Assembly: GCA_002392765.1 (NCBI GenBank)
Contig: DGHT01000066.1
Span: forward strand, 3,646 to 67,645
Source of the DNA: Verrucomicrobia bacterium UBA3841
GTDB lineage: Bacteria; Verrucomicrobiota; Kiritimatiellia; RFP12; UBA1067
Length of the DNA: 64,000 bases
Reading direction: 5' to 3'
This document shows, piece after piece, positions 9,270-17,659 of the stretch; position 1 is the first letter of the stretch; each line of letters starts with the position of its first letter. Position numbers and translations under genes: made by a program. The notes beneath the pieces were generated by a model. It was not told where the DNA came from and ran no database searches. It saw only the letters and a program-made list of their open reading frames with translations.

Positions 9270-10643
9270 ATGAAAACAAAAACATTTTCTGCCAAAGCGA
9301 TGTGGCGGAGGCTTGCTGCGGCCGCCTGCCTTTCGGTGGCGTCGACCACCTGGCCGGCACCGTTCAAGGACGGCGACAGAGTCGTATTCTTCGGCGATTC
9401 CATAACGCACGGCGGACGCTACGGCGAGTATGTGAATCTGTTTTACGCGACACGCTACCCGGATTGCAACATCTGGTTCTCCAACTCCGGGTGGTCGGGA
9501 GCCTCGGCCAGGCAGGGGCTCTGGAGCATTGAAGACGACGTGGTCGCGAAGAAGCCGACGGTCGTTACGGTGATGTTCGGCATGAACGACATCAACCGCC
9601 CCGCCTGGCCGCGCACAGGCGACACGCCGGAGCTTGCTGCGAAGCGCGAGGAGGCGATAAAGAGGTATGACGAAGAAATGGGCGAGCTCGTCCGGCGCGT
9701 CCGCGAAGAGGCCGGCGGTCCCGAGATAATCTACTTCACGCCGTCGCCGTACGACCAGACGTGCCTTGTGGACGGAAAGCCGTCCGACATCGTCTGCAAC
9801 GACGGGCTCGCGATTCTGGCGGACCGCGTCCGTTCGTGGGCGGCGCGCGACAAGGCGACGTGCGTCGATCTCCAGGCGACTATGCTGGCGATCAACAAAG
9901 ACATGCAGGCCAAGGATCCGTCTTCGAGTCTGGTTCGCCGCTCGCCGACCTCGTTCGACCGCGTCCATCCCGGTCCGCTGGGTCATACCGTCATGCTCTA
10001 CGAGATACTGAAGGCGCAGGGAGCGGAAGGAACCGTCGACGAGATCGTGCGCGATGCAAAAGGCGCGGATTCGCTTGCGTTCTCCTGCACGGAGAAGTCT
10101 CTGCCGTTCCCGATGACGGAGGAGATGCGCGGCGCGCTCGGGCTTGTCGCGTTCGAGCGCGACTTCAACCGCGAAATCCTGCGCGTCGAAAATCTGAAGG
10201 AAGACCGCTATTCCGTCAGGATCGACGGAGCCGAGGCCGGCGTATGGACGGCAAAAGAGCTTGCCAACGGCGTGAATCTCGCGCTGAACGGGAATACTCC
10301 GCAGTACCGCCAGGCGGCGCAGGCGGCGGAAATCTGCCGGAGTCTCTGGGACGGAGAGCGGATGCTGCGCGACTTTGCCACGCGGCGGCGCTGGATGAGA
10401 ATGCATTACAAGCTCGATCCGGACGCGCCGGGAGCGGTCGAGGGGCTTTTGGAGAGGCTGCTTGCCGACGGGGAAAGCGAGGATTCGTACGACGTCAGGA
10501 CGTACCGCGCCTATTTGAAGAACTGGCCGCGCCATGCTGAATTCGAAAAGTCCGTCGCAAAAGACCGCGCCGCGCTTGCGGATGCCGTCCGTCCGAGGGA
10601 ACATCTCTTCGAAATCGTCCGGGCGGAGGCTCCTGCGGATTGA
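9270..10643 (+). CDS. Exported SGNH/GDSL-family esterase
   Basis: An N-terminal signal peptide (MKTKTFSAKAMWRRLAAAAC...) precedes SGNH block I VVFFGDSITHGG with the nucleophile Ser, block III MFGMNDIN with the oxyanion Asn, and block V FDRVHPG with the catalytic His. The first 240 residues are the hydrolase. The remaining 220 form a beta and helical extension typical of exported carbohydrate esterases in this type of genome. It probably deacetylates polysaccharide or oligosaccharide in the periplasm. The ATG is preceded by GAGGATCC. It is separated from the mre operon by 130 bp containing that operon's promoter. Confidence 0.8.
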   Translation: MKTKTFSAKAMWRRLAAAACLSVASTTWPAPFKDGDRVVFFGDSITHGGRYGEYVNLFYATRYPDCNIWFSNSGWSGASARQGLWSIEDDVVAKKPTVVTVMFGMNDINRPAWPRTGDTPELAAKREEAIKRYDEEMGELVRRVREEAGGPEIIYFTPSPYDQTCLVDGKPSDIVCNDGLAILADRVRSWAARDKATCVDLQATMLAINKDMQAKDPSSSLVRRSPTSFDRVHPGPLGHTVMLYEILKAQGAEGTVDEIVRDAKGADSLAFSCTEKSLPFPMTEEMRGALGLVAFERDFNREILRVENLKEDRYSVRIDGAEAGVWTAKELANGVNLALNGNTPQYRQAAQAAEICRSLWDGERMLRDFATRRRWMRMHYKLDPDAPGAVEGLLERLLADGESEDSYDVRTYRAYLKNWPRHAEFEKSVAKDRAALADAVRPREHLFEIVRAEAPAD

Positions 10644-10718
10644 CTGGTTTCGGCGCCTGTCGAAGGACGGGAGACCTCGTTCCAGTCCGAAATTTTCAAG
10701 ATAAACGCGAAAACTATT

Positions 10719-10749
10719 TGACTATTTACCTTTTTTTCGATATTATAAT
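10719..10749 (+). promoter_or_regulatory. Promoter of the mreB operon
   Basis: TTGACT at 10719 is followed by an AT-rich spacer and TATTATAATT at 10741-10750. The -10 may be TATTAT (spacer 16) or TATAAT (spacer 19). The mreB ATG is about 25 bp downstream with AAAGGA as ribosome-binding site. Confidence 0.65.
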
Positions 10750-10773
10750 TGGAAAAGGAATAAAAATACAGTC

Positions 10774-11814
10774 ATGTTCGGAAAACTAAAATCGCTGTTT
10801 TCGACGGATATCGGTATCGATCTGGGTACCGCGAACTCTCTTGTATACGTGAAAGACCGCGGTATTACATTGCGGGAGCCGTCCGTAGTCGCTATACAGG
10901 CGGGTACGAAGAATGTCGTCGCCGTCGGCGAGGAAGCGAAGAGGATGCTTGGCAAGACGCCCGGCAACATTGTCGCCATTCGTCCCATGAAGTCCGGCGT
11001 CATAGCGGATTTCGACATAACGCAGGCGATGCTCGCCTACTTCATCCGCAAGGTCTGTCCGAAGCATTTCTATTCCAATATGAAATGCGCGCGTCCGCGC
11101 ATGGTCATAGCCGTCCCCAGCGGCATAACCGAGGTGGAGAAGAGGGCCGTGGAGGATGCGGCCAAGCAGGCCGGCGCCGGCAAGGTATTCCAGATTGAAG
11201 AGCCGATGGCCGCCGCGATTGGCGTAGGCCTTCCGGTCTCCGAACCGGCCGGCTCCATGATAGTCGACATAGGCGGCGGAACATGCGAGGTCGCGATCAT
11301 ATCGCTCGCCGGAATAGTCCACAGCTACTCCGCGCGCGCGGCGGGCGGCGATGCGATGGACGAGTGCATCATGAAGTACATCCAGAGGGTGTACAACCTG
11401 CTCATAGGCGAGCGCATGGCCGAATGGATAAAGATCGAGATAGGCAGCGCCTTCCCGATCGGCGAAGAAAAGAAGCTTGAGATACGCGGTAGAGATATCG
11501 TGGCGGGTTTGCCGAGAACCTTGACCATCTCCTCTGAAGAAATAAGGGAAGCTCTGAAGGATCCCGTGACGCAGATCGTCGACGCGGTGCGTTCCACGCT
11601 CGACAAGTGCGAGCCGGAACTCGCGGCCGATCTCGTCGACCGGGGCATCGTTCTGTCTGGCGGAAGCGCCCAGCTTCGCGGTCTGGACAAACTTCTCAGC
11701 CAGGAAACGGGTCTTCCCGTCACCCTGGCGGACGACCCGCTTTCCGCGGTTGCGGAAGGCACGGGAGCCGTCATCAACGAGTTGAGCGTCCTGACAAAAG
11801 GCAAGAGGGATTGA
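10774..11814 (+). CDS. mreB: Rod shape-determining protein MreB
   Basis: A bacterial actin of 346 residues, the normal length. Nucleotide-binding motifs are in order: IGIDLGTANSLVYV (phosphate 1, residues 13-26), MIVDIGGGTCEVAII (phosphate 2, about 165) and GIVLSGGSAQLRGLDKLL (adenosine motif, about 295). MreB forms membrane-attached filaments that guide sidewall peptidoglycan synthesis by the MreCD/RodA/PBP2 complex. All four partners follow immediately, so this is a complete elongasome operon. First gene after the promoter. Confidence 0.98.
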   Translation: MFGKLKSLFSTDIGIDLGTANSLVYVKDRGITLREPSVVAIQAGTKNVVAVGEEAKRMLGKTPGNIVAIRPMKSGVIADFDITQAMLAYFIRKVCPKHFYSNMKCARPRMVIAVPSGITEVEKRAVEDAAKQAGAGKVFQIEEPMAAAIGVGLPVSEPAGSMIVDIGGGTCEVAIISLAGIVHSYSARAAGGDAMDECIMKYIQRVYNLLIGERMAEWIKIEIGSAFPIGEEKKLEIRGRDIVAGLPRTLTISSEEIREALKDPVTQIVDAVRSTLDKCEPELAADLVDRGIVLSGGSAQLRGLDKLLSQETGLPVTLADDPLSAVAEGTGAVINELSVLTKGKRD

Positions 11815-11838
11815 GGTTTTCCGGCGGACTCCGCGTAA

Positions 11839-11853
11839 AAGGAGTTTGCCATA
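11839..11853 (+). promoter_or_regulatory. Strong ribosome-binding site before an ATA start codon (mreC)
   Basis: AAAAGGAG at 11837-11844 is followed by six bases and ATA at 11851. It is the best Shine-Dalgarno sequence near mreC. The only ATG nearby, at 11902, has no such site and would begin inside the transmembrane helix. Confidence 0.65.
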
Positions 11854-12648
11854 AAGAAGCCAAAGACAGCAGCAACGGCAGCGGCCATCGCCATAGCGGC
11901 GATGCTGGTGCTTCTTTTTGTCTTTTTCCGGTCTGCGGCGATAGAGATGGCGTATCCCGTCGAGCGCGCGGCCAAATCTTTTTCCGCGAGCGTGGGATCC
12001 AGGATCAAGGGGGTTTTCGCCGCGTCGTCCGCCATGGCCGAGAACGTGCGGCTCAAGCGCGAGGTGGCGTCGCTCGGAATGGACCGCAACGAATACCAGC
12101 GTCTCATAGACGAAAACGCGCGATTGCGCAAGATACTGGGATTTTCCGCGCGCGGAGGCGGCAAATGGGTCGCGGCCGAAGTCCTTTCCACGGGAGGCGG
12201 CGCGGCGGGCGCGCACAATCTGATAAGGGCCGGGAAGGGGAGTCTGGCCGGGATCCGCGAAGGAGCGGCCGTGGAGGTCCCCGAGGGACTCGTCGGGGTC
12301 GTCGTGTCGGTCACGCTCCACACGTGCGAGATAATGCCGATCACCGATCCGTCGGTGAAGGTATCGTGTCTCGTGGAAGGCGGCGGCGGAGTGTACGGGA
12401 TACTTTCCGGCGGCCCCGGCGACGCGCTTTCCCTCAAGCACATGAAAACGGGGGACGTGGAGCCGCTCTCCCGCGTGGTGACGTCCGGACTCGGGGGGGT
12501 GTTCCCGGGCGGCATAACCGTCGGCGACTGGCGCGGCGGAGAGGACGGGGATGGCGACGGTACGCGCAACCAGTGGCTCGAATACGAAGGGCGCGTGCGT
12601 TCGCACGTCGATTTCCAATCGCTTGAAAGCGTGTTCATCAGAATATGA
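11851..12648 (+). CDS. mreC: Rod shape-determining protein MreC, probable ATA start
   Basis: Starting at the ATA codon gives a short basic cytoplasmic tail (KKPKT) and one membrane helix (AATAAAIAIAAMLVLLFVFF). A coiled-coil/periplasmic region rich in AENVRLKREVASL follows, then the MreC beta-barrel core (GLVGVVVSVTLHTCEIMPITD, VPEGLVGV). The total of 265 residues fits the family. MreC is the periplasmic organiser of the elongasome, contacting MreB, MreD and PBP2. An ATG start at 11902 would remove the basic tail and half the helix. Its stop overlaps mreD by ATGA. Confidence 0.9.
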   Translation: MKKPKTAATAAAIAIAAMLVLLFVFFRSAAIEMAYPVERAAKSFSASVGSRIKGVFAASSAMAENVRLKREVASLGMDRNEYQRLIDENARLRKILGFSARGGGKWVAAEVLSTGGGAAGAHNLIRAGKGSLAGIREGAAVEVPEGLVGVVVSVTLHTCEIMPITDPSVKVSCLVEGGGGVYGILSGGPGDALSLKHMKTGDVEPLSRVVTSGLGGVFPGGITVGDWRGGEDGDGDGTRNQWLEYEGRVRSHVDFQSLESVFIRI

Positions 12649-13103
12649 AGAACGATATCGCCAAATTCGCAATAGCATTCTTCGCGCTGTCTTGCGGGAT
12701 GGCGCTGGAGGAGCTTTTGCCGAAGCTTTCGGGCGCGGGGTTCCCGTTCCTGCTTTCGTTCGCGATAGTGTTCGCCTCCAGACGCAAACCGCTGGAGGGG
12801 GTCCTTTTCGCCGCCGCCGCCGGCGCGGCCGAGGACGCCGCGAGCGCGCTGCCGTTCGCGGTCAGCATATCTTTTTTCGTGGCCGCGGCATCCATCGTCC
12901 GCGCCTTCAAGATTCCGGTCTGGTACGCATTGCCGGCGCACGCCCTGCACCAGATATGGATCTGGGTGTGGCTCGGCGCCCGGCTGGAGGGCAGCATATT
13001 CAACAGGATCCTCGCGGCGGTTCCGCTGGGGGCGGCGGCGCTATGGGCGGTGACGGCCGTCGTGGCGCGCACGGACAGGAGGGCGGCAATCGATGAGAGA
13101 TGA
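12645..13103 (+). CDS. mreD: Rod shape-determining protein MreD
   Basis: A small polytopic membrane protein of 152 residues with about five hydrophobic helices (FAIAFFALSCGMAL, FPFLLSFAIVFAS, VLFAAAAGAAEDA, ISFFVAAASIV, AALWAVTAVVA). Sequence alone is weak evidence because MreD diverges fast. Position between mreC and mrdA, size and topology make the call firm. It overlaps mreC by 4 bases and mrdA by 11, so expression is coupled. Confidence 0.85.
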   Translation: MKNDIAKFAIAFFALSCGMALEELLPKLSGAGFPFLLSFAIVFASRRKPLEGVLFAAAAGAAEDAASALPFAVSISFFVAAASIVRAFKIPVWYALPAHALHQIWIWVWLGARLEGSIFNRILAAVPLGAAALWAVTAVVARTDRRAAIDER

Positions 13104-14895
13104 CGCCGACAAGCCTTCCCGCATCTTTTTCTGGACGATGGCGGCCGTTTTCGCGGCCGGCTTCACCGTCCTCGCCGTCCGCCTCAAGGAGGAGCAGGTC
13201 GACAACGCCGGAAAGCACCGCCAGGAAATGCAGCTCCAGTCGTTCAGGCGTGTCCAGACGGCGGGGCTGAGAGGCAGGATTCTCGACAGGAACGGGACGG
13301 TCCTGGCCGACAACCGTCTGTCGCTGGACATCGTGGCGAACCCCGAGGCATTCAAAGCCTCCGCGAAGGGCGAGACGACGATCGGAAACATGATGAAGGC
13401 GATCGAACGCGCCTCCAAGGTGGTCGGCAGGCCGTCCAATCTCGACGAGAAGACGCTGCGCAGGCATCTCGGACGCGAACTCGCAAGGCCGGTCGCCGTA
13501 TGGCGCGACGTCAGCGAGGCGGAGCTCGCGCGCTTTTCGGAGCATTCGCGCGAACTGCCCGGATTCGACTGCACGGCGGGCGCGGAGAGAGTGTATCCGT
13601 GCGGAAAACTGGCCGCGCACCTCGTCGGCCGCGTCGGGCGCGACATGCACCGCGTGGAATCGGGCGATACGAAAATCAATTTCGTGGACAAGGACCTCTG
13701 CGGACGCGAGGGGCTGGAGCTCCAGTACGACGAATATCTGCGCGCGATGCCCGGCGAAGAGATTCTTCTCGTGGACGCGCGCGGCTACGCGAAATCGCGC
13801 AAGACGCTTGTCGAGGCGCGCGACGGATTCGACCTCAAACTCGAACTCGACGCGGAGCTGCAGCGCGAGGCCGAGCGCCAGCTCGAAGGAGAAAGGGGCG
13901 CGCTCGTGGCGATAGATCCGCGCAACGGCGCGGTGCGCGCGCTCGCGAGCGCGCCGGCGTTCGATCCGAACGATTGCGTTCCCGTGTTCAGGAAGGAAAC
14001 GTACGACAGGCTCGCGAAAGATCCGGCCAAGCCTCTCCTGAACAGAGCCACGTCCGGAACGTACGCTCCGGGATCGACATTCAAGCCGATAACCGCCCTG
14101 GCCGGGATGTCGACCGGACGCTCCCCCCGCGAGACGCGCATTTGCACCGGCGTGTACGAACTCGGCGGAATGAAGATAAAATGCGGCAGGACGTGGGGCC
14201 ATGGTGACGTGGACATGATCCGCGCGCTCCGCGAAAGCTGCAATCCGTATTTTTGCGCGCTCGGAGTCGCCACCGGGACGAACGCCCTGTGCAGGATGGC
14301 GAAAACGTTCGGTCTCGGCGCGAGGACGGGGATCGATTTCCCGACTGACGCCGCAGGGCTCGTCCCGGACGCTTCCGCCAAGGCCAGGCTCGATCCCGGC
14401 TCCAGATGGAGGCTGGGCGATCTTGCGCAGATGTCGATGGGACAGGGCATGCTGCTCGTCACGCCGCTTCAGATGGCGCGTCTCGCGGGCGCGCTCGGGA
14501 CGGGATCGCTTTTCGTCCCGCGGCTCAATTCCGCGCTTCCCCCTGAAGGCGTGCGCCTGTCCGTCCCCGAATACGATCTTTCGTTCGTGAGGGAAGGCAT
14601 GCGCCAGGTCGTCGACGGGGGCACCGGACGAAGGGCCGGCGAGGACGTGGCGGCGAAGGTCATAGGAAAGACCGGCACGGCGCAGGTCGGAACGGGACGC
14701 AACAGGCGCAAGAACACATGGTTCATCGCGTATGCGACGCCCGTTGCGGAATCGCGTACGCGCGAGCCGCTCGCCGTGGCGATGGTGATCGAGAACGGCG
14801 AATCGGGCGGCGGCACCACGGCGCCGAAAGTCGCGGCGGTGCTCCGCAGATTCTACAACAATCCGTCCGATGCGGACCAGAAGGAGGAAATGTGA
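13093..14895 (+). CDS. mrdA: Penicillin-binding protein 2 (elongation transpeptidase)
   Basis: One N-terminal membrane anchor (WTMAAVFAAGFTVLAV) is followed by the pedestal domain (GLRGRILDRNGTVLADNRLSLDIVAN) and a transpeptidase domain. The catalytic motifs are present: STFK near residue 326 (Ser nucleophile), SCN near 379 in the SxN position, and KTGTAQVG near 525. The 600 residues match class B PBPs. It crosslinks sidewall peptidoglycan with RodA, encoded next. The stop overlaps the rodA GTG start. Confidence 0.96.
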   Translation: MRDDADKPSRIFFWTMAAVFAAGFTVLAVRLKEEQVDNAGKHRQEMQLQSFRRVQTAGLRGRILDRNGTVLADNRLSLDIVANPEAFKASAKGETTIGNMMKAIERASKVVGRPSNLDEKTLRRHLGRELARPVAVWRDVSEAELARFSEHSRELPGFDCTAGAERVYPCGKLAAHLVGRVGRDMHRVESGDTKINFVDKDLCGREGLELQYDEYLRAMPGEEILLVDARGYAKSRKTLVEARDGFDLKLELDAELQREAERQLEGERGALVAIDPRNGAVRALASAPAFDPNDCVPVFRKETYDRLAKDPAKPLLNRATSGTYAPGSTFKPITALAGMSTGRSPRETRICTGVYELGGMKIKCGRTWGHGDVDMIRALRESCNPYFCALGVATGTNALCRMAKTFGLGARTGIDFPTDAAGLVPDASAKARLDPGSRWRLGDLAQMSMGQGMLLVTPLQMARLAGALGTGSLFVPRLNSALPPEGVRLSVPEYDLSFVREGMRQVVDGGTGRRAGEDVAAKVIGKTGTAQVGTGRNRRKNTWFIAYATPVAESRTREPLAVAMVIENGESGGGTTAPKVAAVLRRFYNNPSDADQKEEM

Positions 14896-16061
14896 AAAAC
14901 TTCCTCCGCAATTTCAACTGGCTCTCTTTCGCTTCGATGGCCGCGCTCGTCGTCATCGGAGCGATGGCGCTCAATTCCGCGGGCGCCGCGCGCGGCGGCG
15001 CCGCGATGGCCGGGAAGTGGAAGGCGATGCTCGCCACGAGCGGCGTCGGGCTTGCGCTCTATTTCACCTTCGCGTTCGTCGACTACCGCGACATTCTCGA
15101 CTGGATATCCATGCCGTCGTATCTTTTCGCCGTGGCGATGCTCGTGCTCGTGCTCGCCGTCGGTACGGTGCAGTTCGGCGGAAAGCGCTGGCTTTGGTTC
15201 TTCCAGCCGAGCGAACTGTCGAAGCTTTGCGTCATCGCGTTTCTGGCGCACGTGTTCGGCGGCGGAGTCGAAAGCCGCCCGTGGACGCAGGGCTTCCCCG
15301 GGTTCCTTTTCGCGGGGGCGGTCGTCGGGATACCGTGCCTGCTCATTTTGATGGAGCCCGACCTCGGAACGGCGCTGACGCTGGTACCGGCGGCGAGCGT
15401 GATGCTGCTGCTCGCGGGAGTGTGGCGCAAAGGCCTGGCCGCGATAGCGGTGGCGGGATTCGTCGCCGCCGCGCTTGTCCTTGGCGCGGTTTACGAAGCG
15501 GAACGCCCGGGGACGGACCCCGAGCGGCGCGAACGGATTTTGAAGTACGTCCCGCTGCGCGACCACCAGATCGTGCGCGTGAAGACATTCCTTTTCCCGG
15601 ACACAGACAGGCTGGACTCCGGATACAATCTCCGGCAGGCCACCATGACGATCGGCTCCGGGGGACTGATGGGCAAAGGGTTCCGCAAAGGCGAATCGAT
15701 ACGCCGCGAACTCCTCCCGCCCATGGGTATAATGAACGATTTCATCTTCTGCGTCTGGGCGGAGGAGATGGGATATCTGAAGGGATCGCTGCTGCTGCTG
15801 GCGCTTTTCGCGGTTCTGTGCCTTTCCGCGGCATGGACGGCGGCGGTGGCGGTCGATGCCAGGGGGAAACTGCTTTCGGCGGGTGTGGCAACGCTCATAT
15901 TCGCGCATGTCTACGTAAACATAGGCATGTCGCTCGGGCTTGTGCCGATAACCGGTCTCCCCCTGCCGTTTTTATCACTGGGCCGCACGTTTCTTGTCAC
16001 CGTGATGTGCGCCCTGGGACTCGTGCAAAGCGTGTCCCTTCACAGGAAGGAAAGGGAATAA
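14892..16061 (+). CDS. rodA: Rod shape-determining SEDS glycosyltransferase RodA
   Basis: A polytopic SEDS protein of 389 residues with about ten membrane helices and the conserved signatures QFGGKRWLWFFQPSELSKL, MEPDLGTALTLVP and GYNLRQATMTIGSGGLMGKGF, ending in GLPLPFLSLGRTFLVTVM. It polymerises lipid II glycan strands with PBP2. The start is a GTG at 14892 overlapping the mrdA stop, with AAGGAGG five bases upstream; a longer frame begins inside mrdA and is not used. Confidence 0.96.
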   Translation: MKNFLRNFNWLSFASMAALVVIGAMALNSAGAARGGAAMAGKWKAMLATSGVGLALYFTFAFVDYRDILDWISMPSYLFAVAMLVLVLAVGTVQFGGKRWLWFFQPSELSKLCVIAFLAHVFGGGVESRPWTQGFPGFLFAGAVVGIPCLLILMEPDLGTALTLVPAASVMLLLAGVWRKGLAAIAVAGFVAAALVLGAVYEAERPGTDPERRERILKYVPLRDHQIVRVKTFLFPDTDRLDSGYNLRQATMTIGSGGLMGKGFRKGESIRRELLPPMGIMNDFIFCVWAEEMGYLKGSLLLLALFAVLCLSAAWTAAVAVDARGKLLSAGVATLIFAHVYVNIGMSLGLVPITGLPLPFLSLGRTFLVTVMCALGLVQSVSLHRKERE

Positions 16062-17659
16062 TGAACCTGTTCGGATGGTTGAAGCGCTCGAAGACGAAGC
16101 GCGAAATAATATTGAACGTCGAGAAGCTCGAAACGCGGGCGGCGGTCGTGGAGAACGGCCGTCTCGAAGAGTTCATGGTCGAGAGAACCGAGGAGGAGCG
16201 GCTTGTCGGCAGCGTCTTCAAGGGGCGCGTGCAGAATCTGGAGAACGATCTCCAGGCCGCGTTCGTCGACATCGGCCTCAAGAAAAACGCGTTCCTCCAC
16301 TACTGGGACATGTCCCCGGACGCGGAGGCCGCGCTGGACGACGACGATTCCGCAAGGCAGAGCAAGGGCGGCAAGGGCAGATCCCGCCTTTCCGACGCCG
16401 AAATCGCCAAGCGCTATCCTCCGGGGTCGGAGATAATCGTGCAGGTCACGAAGGGTCCGATCTCCACGAAGGGGCCGCGCGTAGTCGCGAACCTTTCCAT
16501 CCCCGGACGCTACCTCGTGATGATGCCAGGCGCGAAGGATTCGCACGGGGCGACGCTCAGGGGCGTGTCCAAGAAGATCGGCGACGCCAAAGAGCGCCAG
16601 AGGCTCAAAAAGATAATCGACCGTCTCCCTCTGCCCGACAACGTCGGACTCGTCGTCAGGACCGTCGGCCAGGGCGCGAGCGCGCGCGCCTTCGCGCGCG
16701 ATCTGAGGAACCTGCTTTCCGTGTGGAACGAAATGCAGGCCAACATCAAGAACCTGCGCACTCCGTGCTGCATTTTCCAGGAGCCCGACCTCTGCGAGCG
16801 CGTCGTCAGGGACTGGCTTACCGAGGATGTCGACGCCATCGTCATCGACGACGCCGAGAGGTTCGAGCAGATGCGCGAGGTTACAGCCAAAATTTCGCGC
16901 CGCGCGCGTTCCAGGATACGCCGCTACGACGGCGCGGCGAACATATTCGCGCACTACGGACTCGAACGGCAGCTCCACGAGGCTTTCGCCCGGAAAGTGC
17001 CTCTGAAGTCCGGCGGGTACCTTGTCATAGACGAAACCGAGGCGCTGATAGCCGTCGACGTCAACACCGGCCATTACAAAGGCTCCGGGTCCCAGGAGGA
17101 CGCGATTCTCGAGGTGAACACCGAGGCCGTGGAGGAAGTGGCCCGCCAGCTGCGCCTCAGGAACATCGGCGGACTCGTCGTCCTCGACCTTATCGACATG
17201 AAATCGCGCAAGCACCAGAAGCAGGTGTACCGCACGCTCAAGGATGCGCTCAAGCGCGACAGGGCCAGGACGAACGTGCTCGAGATATCGGAGCTGGGGC
17301 TTCTCGAAATGTCGCGGCAGAGGCAGGACAAGTCGATTCTGTCCATGCTGACGTCCACATGCCCGTTCTGCCAGGGACACGGCGTGGTGAAAAGCCCGAT
17401 GGCCATATCCATCGAGGTGCAGCGCCAGCTGACGGCCCTCCTCAAGAAGGCCGCCGCCGCGGGCAAGCCTTTCGAGCCGAAGATCGTGATTGCGCCCCAG
17501 GTGATGCAGCGCCTGAGGACGGAGGACTCCGCGATTCTCGCGAAGCTCCAGAAAGATTTCGACACCAGGCTTACGTTCGTTTCAGAACTCCACCGCCATC
17601 CAGAATCATTCTCGATCCTGGACGCGGCAACATCGCAAGTCCTGTATTCGCAGACATGA
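16061..17659 (+). CDS. rng: Ribonuclease G/E family endoribonuclease
   Basis: This has RNase G architecture without the RNase E scaffold tail (532 residues). An S1-like domain begins at about residue 37 (ERLVGSVFKGRVQNLENDLQAAFVDIG), with an Asp/Lys-rich insertion at about residues 85-110. The RNase H-like and DNase I-like catalytic core contains AVDVNTGHYKG and LVVLDLIDMKSRKHQ, holding the two metal-binding Asp residues. The zinc-link CPFCQGHG is near residue 432. It processes rRNA and mRNA in the cytoplasm. E. coli rng also sits just downstream of mreBCD. Start and stop overlap both neighbours. Confidence 0.95.
   Translation: MNLFGWLKRSKTKREIILNVEKLETRAAVVENGRLEEFMVERTEEERLVGSVFKGRVQNLENDLQAAFVDIGLKKNAFLHYWDMSPDAEAALDDDDSARQSKGGKGRSRLSDAEIAKRYPPGSEIIVQVTKGPISTKGPRVVANLSIPGRYLVMMPGAKDSHGATLRGVSKKIGDAKERQRLKKIIDRLPLPDNVGLVVRTVGQGASARAFARDLRNLLSVWNEMQANIKNLRTPCCIFQEPDLCERVVRDWLTEDVDAIVIDDAERFEQMREVTAKISRRARSRIRRYDGAANIFAHYGLERQLHEAFARKVPLKSGGYLVIDETEALIAVDVNTGHYKGSGSQEDAILEVNTEAVEEVARQLRLRNIGGLVVLDLIDMKSRKHQKQVYRTLKDALKRDRARTNVLEISELGLLEMSRQRQDKSILSMLTSTCPFCQGHGVVKSPMAISIEVQRQLTALLKKAAAAGKPFEPKIVIAPQVMQRLRTEDSAILAKLQKDFDTRLTFVSELHRHPESFSILDAATSQVLYSQT

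Noticed and set aside
11325..12950. Long minus-strand frames opposite mreB, mreC and mreD
   Set aside because: Pro/Arg/Ser-rich shadows produced by high GC; the opposite strand carries conserved genes.
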